64,000 bases of DNA, taken from contig CAUJDF010000057.1 in NCBI GenBank assembly GCA_963169045.1, positions 111,200-175,199 of the forward strand, read 5' to 3'. The notes under the pieces were generated by a model, which searched no databases, had not been told where the DNA came from, and saw nothing but the letters and a program-made list of their open reading frames with translations. This DNA comes from Myxococcota bacterium. GTDB lineage: Bacteria > Myxococcota_A > Bradymonadia > UBA7976 > UBA1532. Of this stretch, positions 15,585 to 27,000 are shown in pieces (position 1 is the first letter of the stretch; each line of letters starts with the position of its first letter). A program made the translations under genes and the position numbers.

Positions 15585-17438
15585 ATGCGCACCTCCGTGT
15601 TCGTCCTCGCCGCGCTCCTCGGCGCCTGTGCCGATGCCACGTCGGTGGGCGGCGCCGACGCGGGGCCGCCCGCCGACGCCGCGCCGGACGCGTGGCGGCC
15701 GCCGCCCGATGCCATGACTCCGGATGGCGCGCCGCCCGATGCAGCGCCGCCCGATGCCATGACTCCGGATGGCGCGCCGCCCGACGCCGCGGCGCCCGAC
15801 GCCGCAGCGACCGACCCCGATGCCGCGCCGCCCGAGCCGGACGCCGCGCCGTGCGTCCCCACGCCGGAGACGTGCGACGGCGCCGACGAGGACTGCGACG
15901 GGCTCGTCGACGAGGGCGTGCCGCTCCAGTGGCCGGACGACGACGGCGACGGCTTCGGCGGGCCGGCCGGCGCCGCGACCTGCGTGCCGGGGCCGGGGCG
16001 CGTCGCCGACGACCGCGACTGCGACGACGGCGATCCCGACGTGCACCCCGACGCCGAGGACCGCCCCGATCCGGCGTTCGCCGACACCAACTGCGACGAC
16101 CTCGACGGCGATCGCCGACGCCTGCTCTTCGTGCGCGCCGACGCCGCCCCGGAGGGCCGCCTCGGCACGGTCGAGCGCCCGTTCGGCACGATCGCCGAGG
16201 CCCTCGAGGCCGCCGCCGGGCGCGCCGACGTGGACGGCGTCGCGATCGGCGTCGGCCGCTACGAGGAGCGCGTGACGCTCGTCGACGGCGTCTCGCTCTA
16301 CGGCGGCTACGACCCGGCGCGCAGCTGGGCCCGCGGCGCGCGCCCCGAGACGGTGATCGCCGGCACGCGCGCCGATCGCGGCCGCGTCGTCGCCGTCGTC
16401 GCCGAGGGCCTGCGCGCGCCGACGGTCCTCGACCTGGTCACGGTCGAGGCGAGCGGCGATCCGGGGCCGGGCGGCTCGATCTACGGCATCTACGCGCGTC
16501 AGGCGCCGGGTCTCGTGTTGCGGGCGGTGACGGCGCGCGCCGGCGACGCCCCCGGCGGCGGCGACGGCGCCGACGGCGCGCGCGGCGACGACGGCGCCCC
16601 CGGCCGGAACGGCGGCGACTGCGGCCAGCCGCCGGGTGCCGGCGGCGCCAGCGCGTGCGGCGCGGGCGGCGGCGCCGGCGGCGCGGGCAGCCCGCGCGGC
16701 GTCGACGGGCAGCCCGGGCAGTTCCCCGGCTGCGGCGGGGCCGGCGGTCCGCGCGGCGGCGGCGGCGCCGGCGGCGACGGCGCCCACGGCTGTCACCCCG
16801 CGGCGCCGGGCGCCGGGGCCGAGGGTCCGGGCGGGCTCGACGGCGCCCTCGACGCGACCGGCTTCTGGATCACCGCGCGCGGCGCCGACGGCGCCCCGGG
16901 ACCCGCCGGCCCCCCCGGCGGCGGCGGCGGCGGAGGCGGCGGCGCCGCGGTCATCGACGGCACCGGCGGTGGCGGCGCGGGCGGTGGCGCCGGCGGCTGC
17001 GGCGGCGGCGCCGGCACCGGCGGCGCGGGCGGTGGCGGCTCGTTCGCGCTGTTCGTCGTCGACTCGCCGGGCCTGACGATCGAGGGCGGCGACTACCAGT
17101 CCGGCGGCGGCGGCGCCGGCGGCCGCGGCGGTCGCGGCGGCGAGCCCGGCGTCGGGGCCGAGGGCGGCACCGGCGGCCGCGGCCGCGAGGCGTTCGCGTG
17201 CGGCGGCCTCGCCGGACCCGGCTGGGGCGGCAACGGCGGCCACGGCGCCGACGGCGGCCGCGGCGGGCACGGCGGCGGCGGCGCCGGCGGTCCCTCGGTG
17301 GCGGTCTTCTGTGTGAACACGCCGGTCGCGATCGGCGCCGACACCTTCCTGCGCCCCGGCGTCGGCGGCGTCGGCGGCGCCTCGCCGGCCCTCCGCGGCC
17401 AGGACGGCCTCGCCGCGCCGAGCAGCGGCTGCGAGTGA
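15585..17438 (+). CDS. large lipoprotein: MopE-type Asp-rich segment, beta-helix region, PGRS-like Gly-rich repeats
   Basis: 617 residues from ATG 15585, chosen because it gives a clean lipobox (LAALLGAC). An in-frame GTG at 15567 overlaps the kinase stop and could also serve. Residues 20-95 are a PDA/PPDA linker with an internal direct repeat (15700-15785). Next come a MopE-like [18 protein letters not shown] / DDDGDGFGG segment (calcium or metal binding in MopE), a beta-helix-like portion with [17 protein letters not shown], and 280 residues of GGA/GGAGG repeats with scattered Cys, broken by strands such as [16 protein letters not shown]. Likely a cell-surface protein. The stop overlaps the GTG start of the ABC ATPase (GTGA). 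Confidence 0.85.
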   Translation: MRTSVFVLAALLGACADATSVGGADAGPPADAAPDAWRPPPDAMTPDGAPPDAAPPDAMTPDGAPPDAAAPDAAATDPDAAPPEPDAAPCVPTPETCDGADEDCDGLVDEGVPLQWPDDDGDGFGGPAGAATCVPGPGRVADDRDCDDGDPDVHPDAEDRPDPAFADTNCDDLDGDRRRLLFVRADAAPEGRLGTVERPFGTIAEALEAAAGRADVDGVAIGVGRYEERVTLVDGVSLYGGYDPARSWARGARPETVIAGTRADRGRVVAVVAEGLRAPTVLDLVTVEASGDPGPGGSIYGIYARQAPGLVLRAVTARAGDAPGGGDGADGARGDDGAPGRNGGDCGQPPGAGGASACGAGGGAGGAGSPRGVDGQPGQFPGCGGAGGPRGGGGAGGDGAHGCHPAAPGAGAEGPGGLDGALDATGFWITARGADGAPGPAGPPGGGGGGGGGAAVIDGTGGGGAGGGAGGCGGGAGTGGAGGGGSFALFVVDSPGLTIEGGDYQSGGGGAGGRGGRGGEPGVGAEGGTGGRGREAFACGGLAGPGWGGNGGHGADGGRGGHGGGGAGGPSVAVFCVNTPVAIGADTFLRPGVGGVGGASPALRGQDGLAAPSSGCE

Positions 17439-18369
17439 GCCCCATCCTCACCGTCGCGCAGCTGACGAAGACCTACGCCTCGGGCCTGAAGGCGCTGAGG
17501 CCGATCGATCTCGCCATCCGCAAGGGCGAGATCTTCGCGCTGCTCGGCCCGAACGGCGCCGGCAAGACGACGCTCATCAGCGTCATCTGCGGCATCGTCA
17601 CGCCGACGAGCGGCACCGTGACCGTCGCCGGCCACGACATCGTGCGCGACTACCGCGCCGCCCGCTCGCGGATCGGCCTCGTGCCGCAGGAGCTCACCAC
17701 GGACGCGTTCGAGACGCCCTGGGCCACGGTGAACTTCAGCCGCGGCCTGTTCGGGCGACCCAAAGACCCCGCGCTCGTCGAGCGCGTGCTGCGCGACCTG
17801 TCGCTCTGGGAGAAGCGCCGGGACCGCATCATGACCCTCTCCGGCGGCATGAAGCGGCGCGTGATGATCGCCAAGGCGCTGGCGCACGAGCCGGAGATCC
17901 TCTTCCTCGACGAGCCCACGGCGGGCGTCGACGTCGAGCTGCGACGCGAGATGTGGGCGCTCGTCCGCCGCCTGCGCGACCGCGGCGTGACCATCATCCT
18001 CACGACGCACTACATCGACGAGGCCGAGGAGATGGCCGACCGCGTGGGCGTCATCCACAAGGGCGAGCTCATCGTGGTCGAGGAGAAGGCGGCCCTGATG
18101 AAGAAGCTCGGCAAGAAGCAGCTGACGCTGACCCTCGCGGCGCCGCTCGCGGCCATCCCGCCGGCGCTCGGCGACTGGTCGCTCGCGCTGAAGAACGGCG
18201 GCACCGAGCTCGAGTGCGCCTTCGACGCCCGCGAGGAGGGCACCGCCATCCCGGCGCTCCTCGAACGCATCATCCGCCTCGGCATCGCTTTCAAGGACCT
18301 CAACACCCGCCAGAGCTCGCTCGAGGACATCTTCGTCGGCCTCGTGAGCGAGCGCCGCGAGGAGCGGCC

Positions 18370-18373
<4 letters not shown>
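17435..18373 (+). CDS. ABC-2 type exporter, ATP-binding subunit
   Basis: 312 residues from GTG 17435, which overlaps the lipoprotein stop. All ABC motifs are intact: Walker [10 protein letters not shown] (about 39-47), Q-loop LVPQEL, signature LSGGMKRR, Walker [13 protein letters not shown], and the H-loop in [13 protein letters not shown]. The DrrA/CcmA-like C-terminal extension is typical of ABC-2 exporters. It pairs with the permease whose GTG overlaps this stop. The substrate is unknown; genetic coupling to the Gly-rich surface lipoprotein and a kinase suggests export of a related surface polymer or lipid (inference). Confidence 0.95.
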
Positions 18374-19137
<764 letters not shown>

Positions 19138-19138
19138 C

Positions 19139-22100
19139 TCAGCGCCCCGCGCGCGGCACGCGCAGCACGTCGGGCGGGTCGTCGGTGAGGCTCTCCGCCT
19201 CGAGCGGCGGCCGGTGGTTCAGCGACACCAACAGGAAGAGCGCCTCGTCGACGACGACGTCGACGTCGACCGAGCCGCGCATCAGCGCGAGCTCCGGCAC
19301 GTCGATGGGCGCCGGGCCGCCGTCCTCGAGCCGGAACAACGCGTGCGTGCCGCCCTCGGACGTGAACAGGAAGTACGGCGTGCCGCGCGCGTCGTGGCGC
19401 ACCCTGGCCTTCGACCCGGCCGGGACGCCGGGCAGGGCGACGTCCGTGCGCTCGAGCGTGGCGAGGTCGACGCGCATCACCCGGAGCGCGCCGTGCTCGT
19501 CGGCGATCGCCGTCCACGCGGCACTCGCGGTCGCCGCCCAGGGGCCCGGCTCGACCGGGTGGTAGGCGAGGTCGTGTGGCGTCGACCGCGCCGTCCCGTC
19601 GGGCGCCACGCAGGTGAACATCGTCTCCGTGTGGCCGCTGTCGCCGGCGTCCTGCACCGACGCGCAGACGGTGCCGTCGGCGAGGGCGACGCGCGGCACG
19701 AACTGCGCGTTGCCCGGATCGCGGAACGCGGGGACCGGCAGATCCGTGACGCCGCCGTCGGGCCGCACGAGCAGGTCGCCGACGAGCACGCCGCCGCCGA
19801 CCACCGGGATGGGCCACACATCGTACACGCGGGTGCCGCCCAGCTGCTTGGCGGCCACGTAGGGCTCGAGGTCGACCACCGTCTCGCCGTCGCGGTGCAG
19901 AAGCGACACGCCGTGCAGGCTCCACTGCGGCCGGTAGGTCCACAGGCCGTGGCCGGCGGCGTCGCGCGCGGCCCGGCCGCCGCCGCGCGTCGCGTTCTCG
20001 TCGGTCCCCGAGATCAGGCCCGGACCGAAGACGCCCAGCGTCGAGACCATGCCGCCGCCCGCGAGCGGCGCGCCCACCAGGGCCGGCTCCCCGCCGGCGT
20101 GGTCGAAGCCGCGCGGGTGCTCCCACCCCTTGCCGAAGTGCTTCGAGCGCCACACGTCGGGCGAGAGCGCGATCGCCACCCGGCCGGCGCCGGGCACCTC
20201 GCCCTCGATCGCCCACGCGCCCGGCCGCAGCGGCGCCTCGTGCGATTCGGGCGCCGCGCGGACGAGCAGCACGCACGGCCCGTGCTCGATCACCGCCGCG
20301 GGCGCCGCCCCGCCGAGCGTGAAGCTGTCCTCGTCGGCGGGACCGCCGCCCGGCGCCCAGCAGACGCGCACGTCCTTGTCGAAGACCTGCGCCTCGACGC
20401 CGAAGATCGGCGACGGGCGCGCCCTCGCGCCGGCCGCGGGCAGCGGCGCGCGCCAGGCGTACACGTCGCCGGACGACGTGAAATGCGTGCGGTCGATGCC
20501 GCCCTCGGTGAACCAGGGGTCCGCGCCCTTCATGTCGCGCTGCGACAGGGCGATCACCTCGTCGCCGACCACGAACGCCGCCGACAGGAAGTCGCCCTCG
20601 GGCGGCGCGAGCTGCGCCACCGCCTCGAGCTCGATCCCGTCGCGAGCGAGGTGCACGCGGCGCAACAACCCCTCGTATCCGAACAGGAAGTACTCGTGCC
20701 CGCCCGGCGTCGCGACCGCGGACTGCACCTCCATCGCCGGGAACGCGTAGTGCTCGCCGGCGGCCCGCGGGATCGCCTCGAGCCGCGAGAACGCGATGCG
20801 CCCGGTGTCGCCGCCGGACAGGCCGCCGACGTCCGCCAGCGCGATGTGTCCGTCGTCGAGGCGCCTCAGCCACCAGAACGTCTTGTTGAACGACGCGGGG
20901 CCCGCGCCGAAGTGCGGCCGGATGCCCAGGAACGGCAGGACCGTCGGCCAGGTCTCGAAGCCGTCGGGGTACGAGAGCGTGTTCTCGACGTAGAAGTCGG
21001 GCTCGTAGCGGCCGATCGAGACCGACCCGGGCGGCGCCGCGCGCCCCTCGACGCTCCACGAGAGCGCGAGGGGGCGGCCGTCGTCGCCTTCGAGCAGCCC
21101 GCGGAAGAAGTGCACGCGCGGGATGCAGCTGCCGGAACCGACGGGGCAGTGCTGCTCGAAGAGCGGAATGCCGTGGCTGAACGACGGCAGCACGTGCGTC
21201 TCGCCGGCGCGCGTGACCAGCAGGCCGTCGGCCGCCGCGCACCGCTCGTCGGTGGCCGCGAGCGCCTCGATCGTGTCGCCGCGCAGCCGCGCGCAGCGGA
21301 GCGCGTGGTCCTCGGTCGACGTCGCGCCGCCGCCGGCGCCGTTGTCCATGTCGCCGGCGAAGGCCTGACCGAAGAACATCCCGAAGCCGCGCACCGCGAG
21401 GATGGTCGAGCCGTCGCCGGACGGATCGGGGTACGCGCCGGCGGCGATCGGCAGGAAGTTCTCGAACACGCGCGCGCCGCCGCCGATCGGCCTCAGCCCG
21501 GCCGCCGGCGCGGTCACCGGCGCGGCGGCGTCGCCGAGCGGCACGACGAGGTGGTCGGCGAGCCCGCCGTCCGTCGTCATCCCCGTCCCGAACAGCGGGT
21601 TGTCGGAGATGGGGCCGCGTCCCTCGGCGAAGCGCATGACGGTCGTCGCGCCGGTGCGCCGCGGCGAGTCGGCCAGGTCGGGGCCCTCGTACCAGAAGCG
21701 CCGCTCGTCGGCGATGGCCAGCGTCCAGACGGTCCGCGGCCCGAAGTTCGTCTCCTGGGTCTCGCGCCCCGTCACCTCGACGGTGAACCGCGCGTCGCCG
21801 TCGACCCGCGACGTCCACTTCATGCCGACCTTCACCTCGCGCGGGACGAGCAGCGCCCCGGCGTCGAGCAGGCCCTCCTTCGGCTGCCCGAAGAACCAGA
21901 GCCCTTCGGCGTCCTCGGCGAGGTACCGGTAGAAGGCGGGCTCCGACGGCACGCCGAGGAACTCGAAGTTGCCGCGCACCGCCGCCGCGAGCGGCGTCAC
22001 CGTGCGCCCGCCGACCGTGCGCGCGTCGAGCACCGTGTACGTGTGCGCGTACCGCCCGGCGAGGTGGCCCTGCATCGTCCAGCCCGGCCGGACCGGCCAG

Positions 22101-22237
22101 AGCGGCTCGGCGTTGGACGGGCCGCTGCCCTCGGCGAGCCAGGTGACGCCGGACCCGCCGCCGCCTTCCGTCGATTCGCCGCCGCCGCAAGCGGCCAGCG
22201 GGAGGAGGGCGAGGCAGGCGGCGAGGCGCGGGTGCAT
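19139..22237 (-). CDS. large secreted lipoprotein of unknown function
   Basis: 1032 residues from ATG 22237, with GGAGG just upstream. Lipobox LLPLAAC (Cys 17), then a Gly/Ser linker. The rest is strand-rich with repeated aromatic/Gly turns (GTTVMRFAEGRG; DVYAWRAPLP; ISGTDENATRGG) and stretches that read like propeller blades (YFLFGYEGLLRRVHLARDG; GTPYFLFTSEGGTHALFRLEDGG), so one or two beta-propellers are plausible. Single cysteines (HCPVGSGSCIP) could form a disulfide. No catalytic motif recognised. Such large, poorly conserved surface lipoproteins are frequent in myxobacteria. It has its own promoter region, in or next to the 21-bp-periodic DNA upstream. Confidence 0.8.
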   Translation of the reverse strand: MHPRLAACLALLPLAACGGGESTEGGGGSGVTWLAEGSGPSNAEPLWPVRPGWTMQGHLAGRYAHTYTVLDARTVGGRTVTPLAAAVRGNFEFLGVPSEPAFYRYLAEDAEGLWFFGQPKEGLLDAGALLVPREVKVGMKWTSRVDGDARFTVEVTGRETQETNFGPRTVWTLAIADERRFWYEGPDLADSPRRTGATTVMRFAEGRGPISDNPLFGTGMTTDGGLADHLVVPLGDAAAPVTAPAAGLRPIGGGARVFENFLPIAAGAYPDPSGDGSTILAVRGFGMFFGQAFAGDMDNGAGGGATSTEDHALRCARLRGDTIEALAATDERCAAADGLLVTRAGETHVLPSFSHGIPLFEQHCPVGSGSCIPRVHFFRGLLEGDDGRPLALSWSVEGRAAPPGSVSIGRYEPDFYVENTLSYPDGFETWPTVLPFLGIRPHFGAGPASFNKTFWWLRRLDDGHIALADVGGLSGGDTGRIAFSRLEAIPRAAGEHYAFPAMEVQSAVATPGGHEYFLFGYEGLLRRVHLARDGIELEAVAQLAPPEGDFLSAAFVVGDEVIALSQRDMKGADPWFTEGGIDRTHFTSSGDVYAWRAPLPAAGARARPSPIFGVEAQVFDKDVRVCWAPGGGPADEDSFTLGGAAPAAVIEHGPCVLLVRAAPESHEAPLRPGAWAIEGEVPGAGRVAIALSPDVWRSKHFGKGWEHPRGFDHAGGEPALVGAPLAGGGMVSTLGVFGPGLISGTDENATRGGGRAARDAAGHGLWTYRPQWSLHGVSLLHRDGETVVDLEPYVAAKQLGGTRVYDVWPIPVVGGGVLVGDLLVRPDGGVTDLPVPAFRDPGNAQFVPRVALADGTVCASVQDAGDSGHTETMFTCVAPDGTARSTPHDLAYHPVEPGPWAATASAAWTAIADEHGALRVMRVDLATLERTDVALPGVPAGSKARVRHDARGTPYFLFTSEGGTHALFRLEDGGPAPIDVPELALMRGSVDVDVVVDEALFLLVSLNHRPPLEAESLTDDPPDVLRVPRAGR

Positions 22238-22740
22238 GGGACCTCCGGCGTGGGGCGCGCTCCTGCTCTACCACGTCGGGCCGCGGCGGGACGAACTGCA
22301 TGGGCCGGCGAGATCCCTCGTTGACCCCGGAGCCGCGCTTGCGCCAACCTCGCGCTGTCTCGCGGTGTTTCAGCGTCATCTCGGGATCATGGCCGGCCCG
22401 GAGCGATGAACCGCCGCCAGGGCCGGGATCGGCGGCGCCGCGGCGCGATGAATCCGCGACGAAGCGCGAGGAGGAGGTCGCGCGGACGACATCCCGCCGG
22501 GCACGGCGCGATGAGGCCGCCCGACGGCGCGATGGGGCGCCGCCGCAGGGCGCTGAACGGCCCCTGGGGCGCGATGCAACGTGCCCGGGGGGCGGGTGGC
22601 GGCCCGGCGCAGGGCTTTGAAGGGCCGCCGCAGGGTTCTGAAGGGCCGCCGCAGGGTTTTGAAAGGCCGCCGCAGAAGGGCGACGGCCCCGTCGGGGCGC
22701 GAGAACGGGCCGGCCGAGGGCGCCGGCGAAGGGAGGGGCG
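22238..22740. other. 503-bp non-coding region between divergent genes
   Basis: It separates the leftward lipoprotein gene (start 22237) from the rightward gene at 22741 and must hold both promoters. Apart from the ribosome binding sites next to each start, its main content is the 21-bp-periodic DNA from about 22360 to 22690, listed separately. Open frames in both directions translate to Arg/Pro heptads and look like by-products of the repeat. Confidence 0.7.
22400..22690. repeat. degenerate 21-bp tandem array (GCGATGAA... / GAAGGGCCGCCGCAGGGTTTT)
   Basis: GCGATG occurs at 22403, 22445, 22508, 22529 and 22571 (intervals 42, 63, 21, 42), with related words at the empty positions (GCGAGG 22466, GCGCTGAA 22550, GCGGGTGG 22592). 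It passes into clean 21-bp repeats: CAGGGCTTTGAAGGG at 22610, CAGGGTTCTGAAGGG at 22631, CAGGGTTTTGAAAGG at 22652, and a last CAGAAGGG at 22673. This resembles the 8018-8389 array in period, not closely in sequence. Confidence 0.75.
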
Positions 22741-23382
22741 ATGTCATCGATGACAGGAGCGAAGGCGCGTCGCATCGGGGCGCGCGTCGAAGGGGTGGCG
22801 AACCGGCACGCGGACAAGCCGGCCATCCGCGCCTACCAGGGCACGATCGTGCCCAAGGCGAAGGCGTTCATCGTCGCGTACGACGCCGCGGCGAAGTTCT
22901 CGCCGATGCGCCTGCGCGAGTTCGAGGAGGGGCGCACCGCCGTGGCGCAGCTCCTCGCGAAGGTGCGCGGCTGGGCCCCCGTGGTCGCCGGCGCCCAGCC
23001 CGGCCTCCGCGAGGCCGAGTTCGGCCACAACCCCCACATCCCGGACGACGTCATCGCCGATGCCTCCCGCCTGCTCGACCTCGTCGAGGACGCCGGCGAC
23101 ACGATGCCCTTCGCGGCCGACATGACCGCCGACCTCGAGCCGGCGCTCGCCGCCGCCGAGAAGGAGTGGGGCGAAGCCGTCGCCGCCGACGTCACCTTCC
23201 AGACCCTGCTGAAGGCGCAGCGCGACGCGCTCGCCACCTTCGACGCCGAGCTGCAGCGCTACCGCCGCACGCTCGCCGGCGTCCTCGGCCGCAGCCACAA
23301 GGACTACCAGAAGCTCCGCGCCGAGCGGGCCCACCTCCCCGACGAGGAGGAAGGCCCGACGGAGCCGGTGCCGACGCCCTGA
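22741..23382 (+). CDS. hypothetical alpha-helical protein
   Basis: 213 residues from ATG 22741, with GGGAGGGGCG immediately upstream. No signal peptide or membrane segment. Charged and Ala-rich throughout, predicted almost entirely helical (FEEGRTAVAQLLAKVRGW; ADMTADLEPALAAAEKEWGEAV; LLKAQRDALATFDAELQRYRRTLAGVLGRSHKDY), with an acidic tail (DEEEGPTEPVPTP). A helical-bundle scaffold or regulator is plausible, but I recognise no family. It diverges from the large lipoprotein gene, with the 21-bp array between. Confidence 0.75.
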   Translation: MSSMTGAKARRIGARVEGVANRHADKPAIRAYQGTIVPKAKAFIVAYDAAAKFSPMRLREFEEGRTAVAQLLAKVRGWAPVVAGAQPGLREAEFGHNPHIPDDVIADASRLLDLVEDAGDTMPFAADMTADLEPALAAAEKEWGEAVAADVTFQTLLKAQRDALATFDAELQRYRRTLAGVLGRSHKDYQKLRAERAHLPDEEEGPTEPVPTP

Positions 23383-23483
23383 AAGCGGGCGCACCGGCTG
23401 CCGCGTCCTTGCCCCTGCCCGTGCCCGTCCCCCTGTCCCGTGTCCCGTCCGCGGTTCACGCCGTTCGCCAGGCTCGAGGCGAG

Positions 23484-24071
23484 CTACACGACCGTGCGGG
23501 GCAGCACTTCGGTCCGCACCAGGCCGAGCAGCGCGCCGATCTCGTCCAGGGCGGGCGGCTCGCCCTCGCGCGTGGTGACGGCCGCGATGCAGCCGCGCTG
23601 CACGATGCAGAGCACCTCGCGGCGCCCGTCCGCCCAGCGCACGGTGAGCTCGCCGGCGACGAAGGTCCGGGTGAGGTCCACGCGCCCGCACGCCACCCCG
23701 CCGCGGCTCACGTCGAACCTGCGCGTCGGGCGCCCGAACCGCCGGCGCGGCACCAGCCGCAGCGCCGGCGCGTCCGGGATCGTGACGACGAGCTCGCGCA
23801 CGGGCGCGAGCCGGTAGAGGCCCCACACGGCGAGACACACCGCCGCCAGCAGCGCCGGGAGACCCCACGGTGCGCCGGCGTCCGCGTTCCAGGCGATGCC
23901 CGCGATCACCCCGATGACCAGCCCGAAGGCGCCGAGGACGGTCGCCAGCTGGCGCAGGAAGTGACCGCGACGGACGACGCGCCCCACGACGGCGCCCTCG
24001 GGCCCGACCAGATCGAAGGCGTGGTCGCCGAACGAGGCCCGCTCGCGCAGCGAGTACGCCATCGCGTTCAT
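23484..24071 (-). CDS. hypothetical membrane protein
   Basis: 195 residues from ATG 24071, four bases after the stop of the VolA-like lipoprotein gene, so in the same operon. Two hydrophobic segments sit at residues about 40-62 (QLATVLGAFGLVIGVIAGIAW) and 69-87 (WGLPALLAAVCLAVWGLY). A cytoplasmic N-terminal strand pair (FDLVGPEGAVVGRVVRRGHF) and a soluble C-terminal beta domain (FDVSRGGVACGRVDLTRTF; VRWADGRREVLCIVQRG) look like a PH/scramblase-type half-barrel. Unknown function. Confidence 0.7.
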   Translation of the reverse strand: MNAMAYSLRERASFGDHAFDLVGPEGAVVGRVVRRGHFLRQLATVLGAFGLVIGVIAGIAWNADAGAPWGLPALLAAVCLAVWGLYRLAPVRELVVTIPDAPALRLVPRRRFGRPTRRFDVSRGGVACGRVDLTRTFVAGELTVRWADGRREVLCIVQRGCIAAVTTREGEPPALDEIGALLGLVRTEVLPRTVV

Positions 24072-24075
24072 CGGA

Positions 24076-27000
24076 TCAGTCTTCGGGGTAGAGCGGCAGG
24101 AACGAGCACGACCGCGGGTCGTCGCCGCGGTACTGCAGGCAGCGCTGGTCGAGCTGGCTGCGGCTGATGCCGACGCCGCGGCGCGCGAAGAAGTAGCTGA
24201 TCTGGTTGGCCATGAACGTGCCGAGGTCGAAGGCGCGCGACGGCTGCGAGATGTCGAAGCCGTGCGTGTCGCCCTCGCCGTCGCTGCGCGCGTTGTAGGG
24301 CATGCGCAGCGCGGCGATGCCGCCGCCCGGCGTCTTCTTCGTCAGGCGCAGGCGCCCGTTGCCGCGCGCGTCGGTGGCGAAGCCGTCGGTCATCTCGTCG
24401 AGGTCGTCGACGTCGAAGTTGTACGGGCCGCGGCCGTCGACCCAGCGCGGGTAGCGCTCGGTGCCCTCGTAGGCGCCGACGGCGAGCAGGTAGTCGTCCT
24501 CGGTCAGCCCGTACAGGTCCGCCCGCGGCTTCGAGAAGTCGATGATGCCCATGGCGCGCGCCATGGAAATGCCCGTGTTCACGGGCACTTCCTGATCGCC
24601 GATCGTCGGGATGACGATGGCGCGCGTCTCCTGCGGGTGGTCCGGCTCGATGTCGGTCTGGTCGTAGGGCCGCAAGAAGTAGAGCGGCGCGTAGGCGACG
24701 GGATCGCCGCCGTCGAGGATGGCCTGCGCGATGTTGAAGAAGCGGCGCAGGTCCGGCGAGCCGCGGCGGTGGCCCATGCCCTCGGCCGGCGCCACGAGCG
24801 GCGCCCCCGCGGGATACACCGTCCCCTGCCACGGCGTGTCGGCGGCCCAGGTGTCGACGACCTCCCGCGGCTTCGACGTCTCGCCGGCCGAGAACACCTC
24901 GATCACGAAGCGGTCGCCGGACGCGAGCACCTGCTCCGAGGTCATGCGCACCGGCTGGAAGCCCTCGGCGCGCGGGTCGAAGCCCATGTAGGCGCGCTTC
25001 TCGGTGGCGGACCAGGCGTCGGCGGCGAAGTGCACGCGGAAACCCTGGCCCTCGCGCACGACGGCGAAGCGGCGGTCCGGCATCTCGAGCAGCGTGTTGG
25101 CCTCGCGCGTCAGGTTGCGCACGGTCACGACGTCGCCGTCGCGCAGCGCCACCTCGGCGATGGGGATGCGCGCCTCGTCGGGGTTGCGCGCCGGCGGCGA
25201 GGTGTTCGGCACCATCCACTCGAGCCGCCAGCGGCCGGTGAACGTCTCGCCGTCGTACACCGGCTCGCCGAGGACGAGCGGGCCCATCATGCGCAGCGCC
25301 ACGACGCGCACCGCGGCGCTCTGGACCGAGCGCGTGGCGACGTCGACGAGGCCCGCCGCGCCCGAGGTCGGCGCCGCGGCCACCATCGACGGCTCGATCG
25401 GCGGCACGAGCACGCTGAGGATGCCGCCGAGCGAGATGCCCCAGCCGAAGTAGTCGTTCTTCGGCCCGCCGATGTCGACCACGCCGTCGCCGTTGAAGTC
25501 GCCGGCGAGCTCGCCGCCCCGCCCGTCGCCGTCGAGATCGATCGCCGAGGTGCGCGTGCCGTCGAACGAGCGCAGCACGCGGACGAACTGCAGCCAGTCC
25601 ACCGCCGATTGCCGAAGGATGTCGCGGGTGTGGAACGTGTCTGCCGTCCAGAAATCGCCGCCGCTGTCGGGGAAGCCGTCGTTGTTCAGGTCGCGGGCGC
25701 GGCCGGCGCTGATGTTGCCGAGCGCGAGCTCGCCGTCGATGCCGACGCGCGTGAACAGCGTGCCGAGCAGCGGCTTCACCGTCGCGAGCTGGTCCGGCGG
25801 CAGCATCACGCCGTGCCCGTACGCGTCGAGCGCGCACGTCGCCAGGCCGGCGCGCGCGTGGTGCCCCGCGAAGCCGAGCATCTCGAGGCGATTGCTGCCG
25901 TAACCGTGCCCGTACAGCACCACCGGGAACGGCGGCTCGTGCACCTTCGTCTCGCCGTCCTCGACGTAGGTCAGCTTCTTCGGGATGGCGCACCAGTACG
26001 TGACCGTCGTGGTGCCCACCTCGGCCGTCCCCGCGCGCGCGTCGAGCTCGAAGCTCTCGTCGTCGTCCTGCGGGTAGCCGTCGGCGGCGAGGCCGTCTCG
26101 GTCGGCGAGGAAGTTCGGGGCCTCGAACGATCCGGCGACGAAGTAGTCGACGAAGCGGTAGCTGTCGACGACGGCGTTGGCGTCCCGCGCCTCCACGCCG
26201 AGCAGCTCGCCGATGAACGGGCGCAGCGGGCTCAGCAGCGTCATGGCCTCGACGAGCAGCCCGGGCTGCTGCGGCGCGCAGGTGCGACTGCCGGTGCGCT
26301 CGCAGGCGGTCGTCGACGCCTCCGACCGCCACGGCCACATCTCGCCGAGCTCCGCCGGATACTCCGACGCCAGCCAGCCGAGCGGTCCGTGGCCATAGAG
26401 GCCGCGGCGGATGTCGAGCAGGTCGCGCGTGGCCGTCTGCGTGGTGAACGACCACGTGAAGGCCACGTCCTCGACGTTGAGGCCGTGCTGCGGCAGCGCG
26501 TCGACCAGCGGCTTCAGGTCCTGCGTCTGCCGCGCGTGGTTCACGAACACGAACGGCGACTGGATGGGCCGCCCCTCCATGTCGGTCACGAAGCGGCTGA
26601 GCACGACGGCGTAGCGCGTCGCCTCCCGCATCGGCATGACCGGCCGGAGGATCAGCGTGTTCGTCTCGGTCTCGTAGAACGGCAGGATGGCGTCGGCCTG
26701 CTCGGTCGAGCCCGCCGCCGGCGTCCCGCGCGCGACGTTCTGGCGGTCGAGCACGCCGTCGCCGTCGGTGTCCTCGGCGTCGTCGAGCACGCCGTCGCCG
26801 TCGGCGTCGTGCTCGTCCACCGTCTCGTAGGCCAGCGACGCGGTGCCCGCGCGCGGGTCGTGCGGGAAGTACTGGTCCGGCCGCGACAGCGCCACCGGGA
26901 AGCGCCCCGTCCGCGGCGCGCGCTGCTCGGGCGTGGCGCGCAGCGCGGGCGGCAGCTCCGCCCAGTAGCCGAGGTCAAGGGGGACGCGCTCGCCGAAGCC

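Noticed and set aside
22376..22753. Arg/Pro heptad proteins over the 22400-22690 array (both strands)
   Set aside because: The translations simply mirror the 21-bp DNA repeat; no ribosome binding site or conserved domain.
22238..22826. N-terminal extension of the lipoprotein upstream of 22237
   Set aside because: The ATG at 22237 has a good SD and starts a clean lipoprotein signal; upstream residues are low-complexity repeat translation.
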